A DNA stretch of 25,696 bases. Origin: CAZLNO01 sp964561005. Its GTDB lineage: Bacteria > Pseudomonadota > Alphaproteobacteria > Kiloniellales > Rhodovibrionaceae. The stretch is taken from the NCBI GenBank assembly GCA_964561005.1, contig CAZLNO010000054.1:1-25696 (forward strand). The letters run 5' to 3'. The notes below the pieces were generated by a model. The model worked only from the letters and a program-made list of their open reading frames with translations. It ran no database searches and had not been told where the DNA came from. Within the stretch, counting starts at the first letter, position 1. Every line of letters starts with the position of its first letter. The position numbers and the translations under genes were made by a program. Below, one piece after another: positions 22,910-25,696 of this stretch.

Positions 22910-23251
22910 TCAGGCCGCGCTTTCCATGGAGATGCCCTTTTCCTTCAGGGCCTCCTGCAGTTCGCCGGTCTGGAACATCTCGCGGATGATGTCGCAGCCG
23001 CCCACGAACTCGCCCTTGACGTAGAGCTGCGGGATGGTCGGCCACTGCGAGAAGTCCTTGATGCCCTGGCGCAGCCCGGGGTCCTCCAGCACGTTCACCC
23101 CCTGGAACTTGACGCCCAGGTGGTTGAGCACCTGCACCACCGCGGCCGAGAAGCCGCACTGCGGGAACACCGGCGTGCCCTTCATGTAGAGCACGACCTC
23201 GTTGTCCTTGATCTCCTGCGCGATCCGGTCCTGTACCGCCTGATCGACCAT
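22910..23251 (-). CDS. grxD: Monothiol glutaredoxin GrxD (CGFS type)
   Basis: A 113-residue thioredoxin-fold protein. MKGTP (23-27), CGFS (32-35), WPTIPQLYVKGEFVGGCDII (residues about 66-85) give the class II monothiol glutaredoxin pattern. Such proteins bind a 2Fe-2S cluster with glutathione and pass it on, usually with BolA, and take part in iron homeostasis. The ATG at 23251 is preceded by AGGA at seven bases; a GTG two codons upstream is possible. It lies 55 bp after bolA, the usual partner, in the order purL-bolA-grxD. Confidence 0.97.
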   Translation of the reverse strand: MVDQAVQDRIAQEIKDNEVVLYMKGTPVFPQCGFSAAVVQVLNHLGVKFQGVNVLEDPGLRQGIKDFSQWPTIPQLYVKGEFVGGCDIIREMFQTGELQEALKEKGISMESAA

Positions 23252-23306
23252 GGTCACTTCCTATGCGTATCCTGTTGGCTGTGAGGGCGGCGCGCCGCCG
23301 CCCCGC

Positions 23307-23543
23307 TCAGTCCTGCGGCGCCGAGGTCTGGAGGGCCAGCGCGTGCAGTTCGTTGCCCATGCGGCCCTGCAGCGCCTGATAGACCATCTGGTGTTGCTGC
23401 ACCCGGCTCTTGCCCTTGAAGGCCGGCGAGGTCACGTAGACCGCGTAGTGGTCGCCGTCGCCGCGCAGGTCCTCGATGTTGACCTGCGCATCCGGAATGC
23501 CCTCGCGGATCAGCTTCTCGATCTCGTTGGCGTGCATCGGCAT
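23307..23543 (-). CDS. bolA: BolA-family protein
   Basis: A 78-residue protein with the class II KH-like fold of BolA: LIREGIPDAQVNIEDLRGDGDHYAVYVTSPAFKGKSRVQQHQMVYQAL, with the usual H32-region GDHY and the C-terminal histidine pair region HQMVYQAL. It binds the CGFS glutaredoxin and a shared 2Fe-2S cluster. The ATG at 23543 follows GGAGGGG. The frame stays open far upstream through purL but that is a same-strand shadow. It lies 56 bp after purL and 55 bp before grxD. Confidence 0.96.
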   Translation of the reverse strand: MPMHANEIEKLIREGIPDAQVNIEDLRGDGDHYAVYVTSPAFKGKSRVQQHQMVYQALQGRMGNELHALALQTSAPQD

Positions 23544-23599
23544 GACGGCTTCCCCTCCGGCCATTCGTGTCTTCTGGTTGGTCGGCAAGGCCCGCCCAG

Positions 23600-25696
<2,097 letters not shown>

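Overview
The window is high-GC bacterial chromosome with strong G/C preference at third codon positions, close gene packing and clear Shine-Dalgarno sites. The gene set (GlxA-type and MocR regulators, a DUF1127 protein, a PAS_5 protein, N-terminally extended FolP, and the purL-bolA-grxD order) fits an alphaproteobacterium, probably Rhodospirillales-like. This placement is inference from gene content; no rRNA or tRNA gene is present to test it. I see no insertion sequence, prophage or CRISPR array.

Layout. 1-3224: minus-strand genes for a GlxA/GbdR-like AraC regulator, an unrecognised protein, an EamA permease and a small membrane protein. 3386-6506: plus-strand genes for a universal stress protein, a stand-alone PycTM (Pycsar-effector-like) membrane protein, then msrB, a FolM/pteridine-reductase-type SDR and a FolB-type aldolase. 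6507-7360: about 850 bp without a convincing gene, holding DnaA-box-like words, a 19-bp palindrome and a dense series of perfect inverted repeats. 7361-10029: a MaoC-type hydratase, and a DUF1127 gene divergent from a MocR regulator that carries a duplicated 22-bp operator-like sequence.

10060-16790: the most distinctive module. A dabB-dabA inorganic-carbon uptake pair is followed on the same strand by a CysD-like ATP pyrophosphatase with no CysN and by an unrecognised gene. A divergent LysR regulator faces them across two tandem dyads, one of which is a textbook T-N11-A site. 16774-20097: folP-glmM-thiD, a housekeeping operon for folate, cell-wall precursor and thiamine synthesis. 20149-21873: a secreted CX4R phosphatase/rhodanese-like protein with a split YeeE/YedE transporter, probably for a sulfur compound. 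22057-25696: a small coiled-coil protein, a pair of REP-like hairpins, a PAS_5 protein, and purL-bolA-grxD closed by a good intrinsic terminator; purL runs off the right edge.

Themes. Folate/pterin genes occur twice (folM-folB and folP). Sulfur and redox functions recur (MsrB, CysD-like protein, YeeE pair, CGFS glutaredoxin with BolA). The best candidates for something not yet described are the dabBA-cysD-like-unknown operon, the structured gap at 6507-7360 and the PycTM protein that has no cyclase partner.
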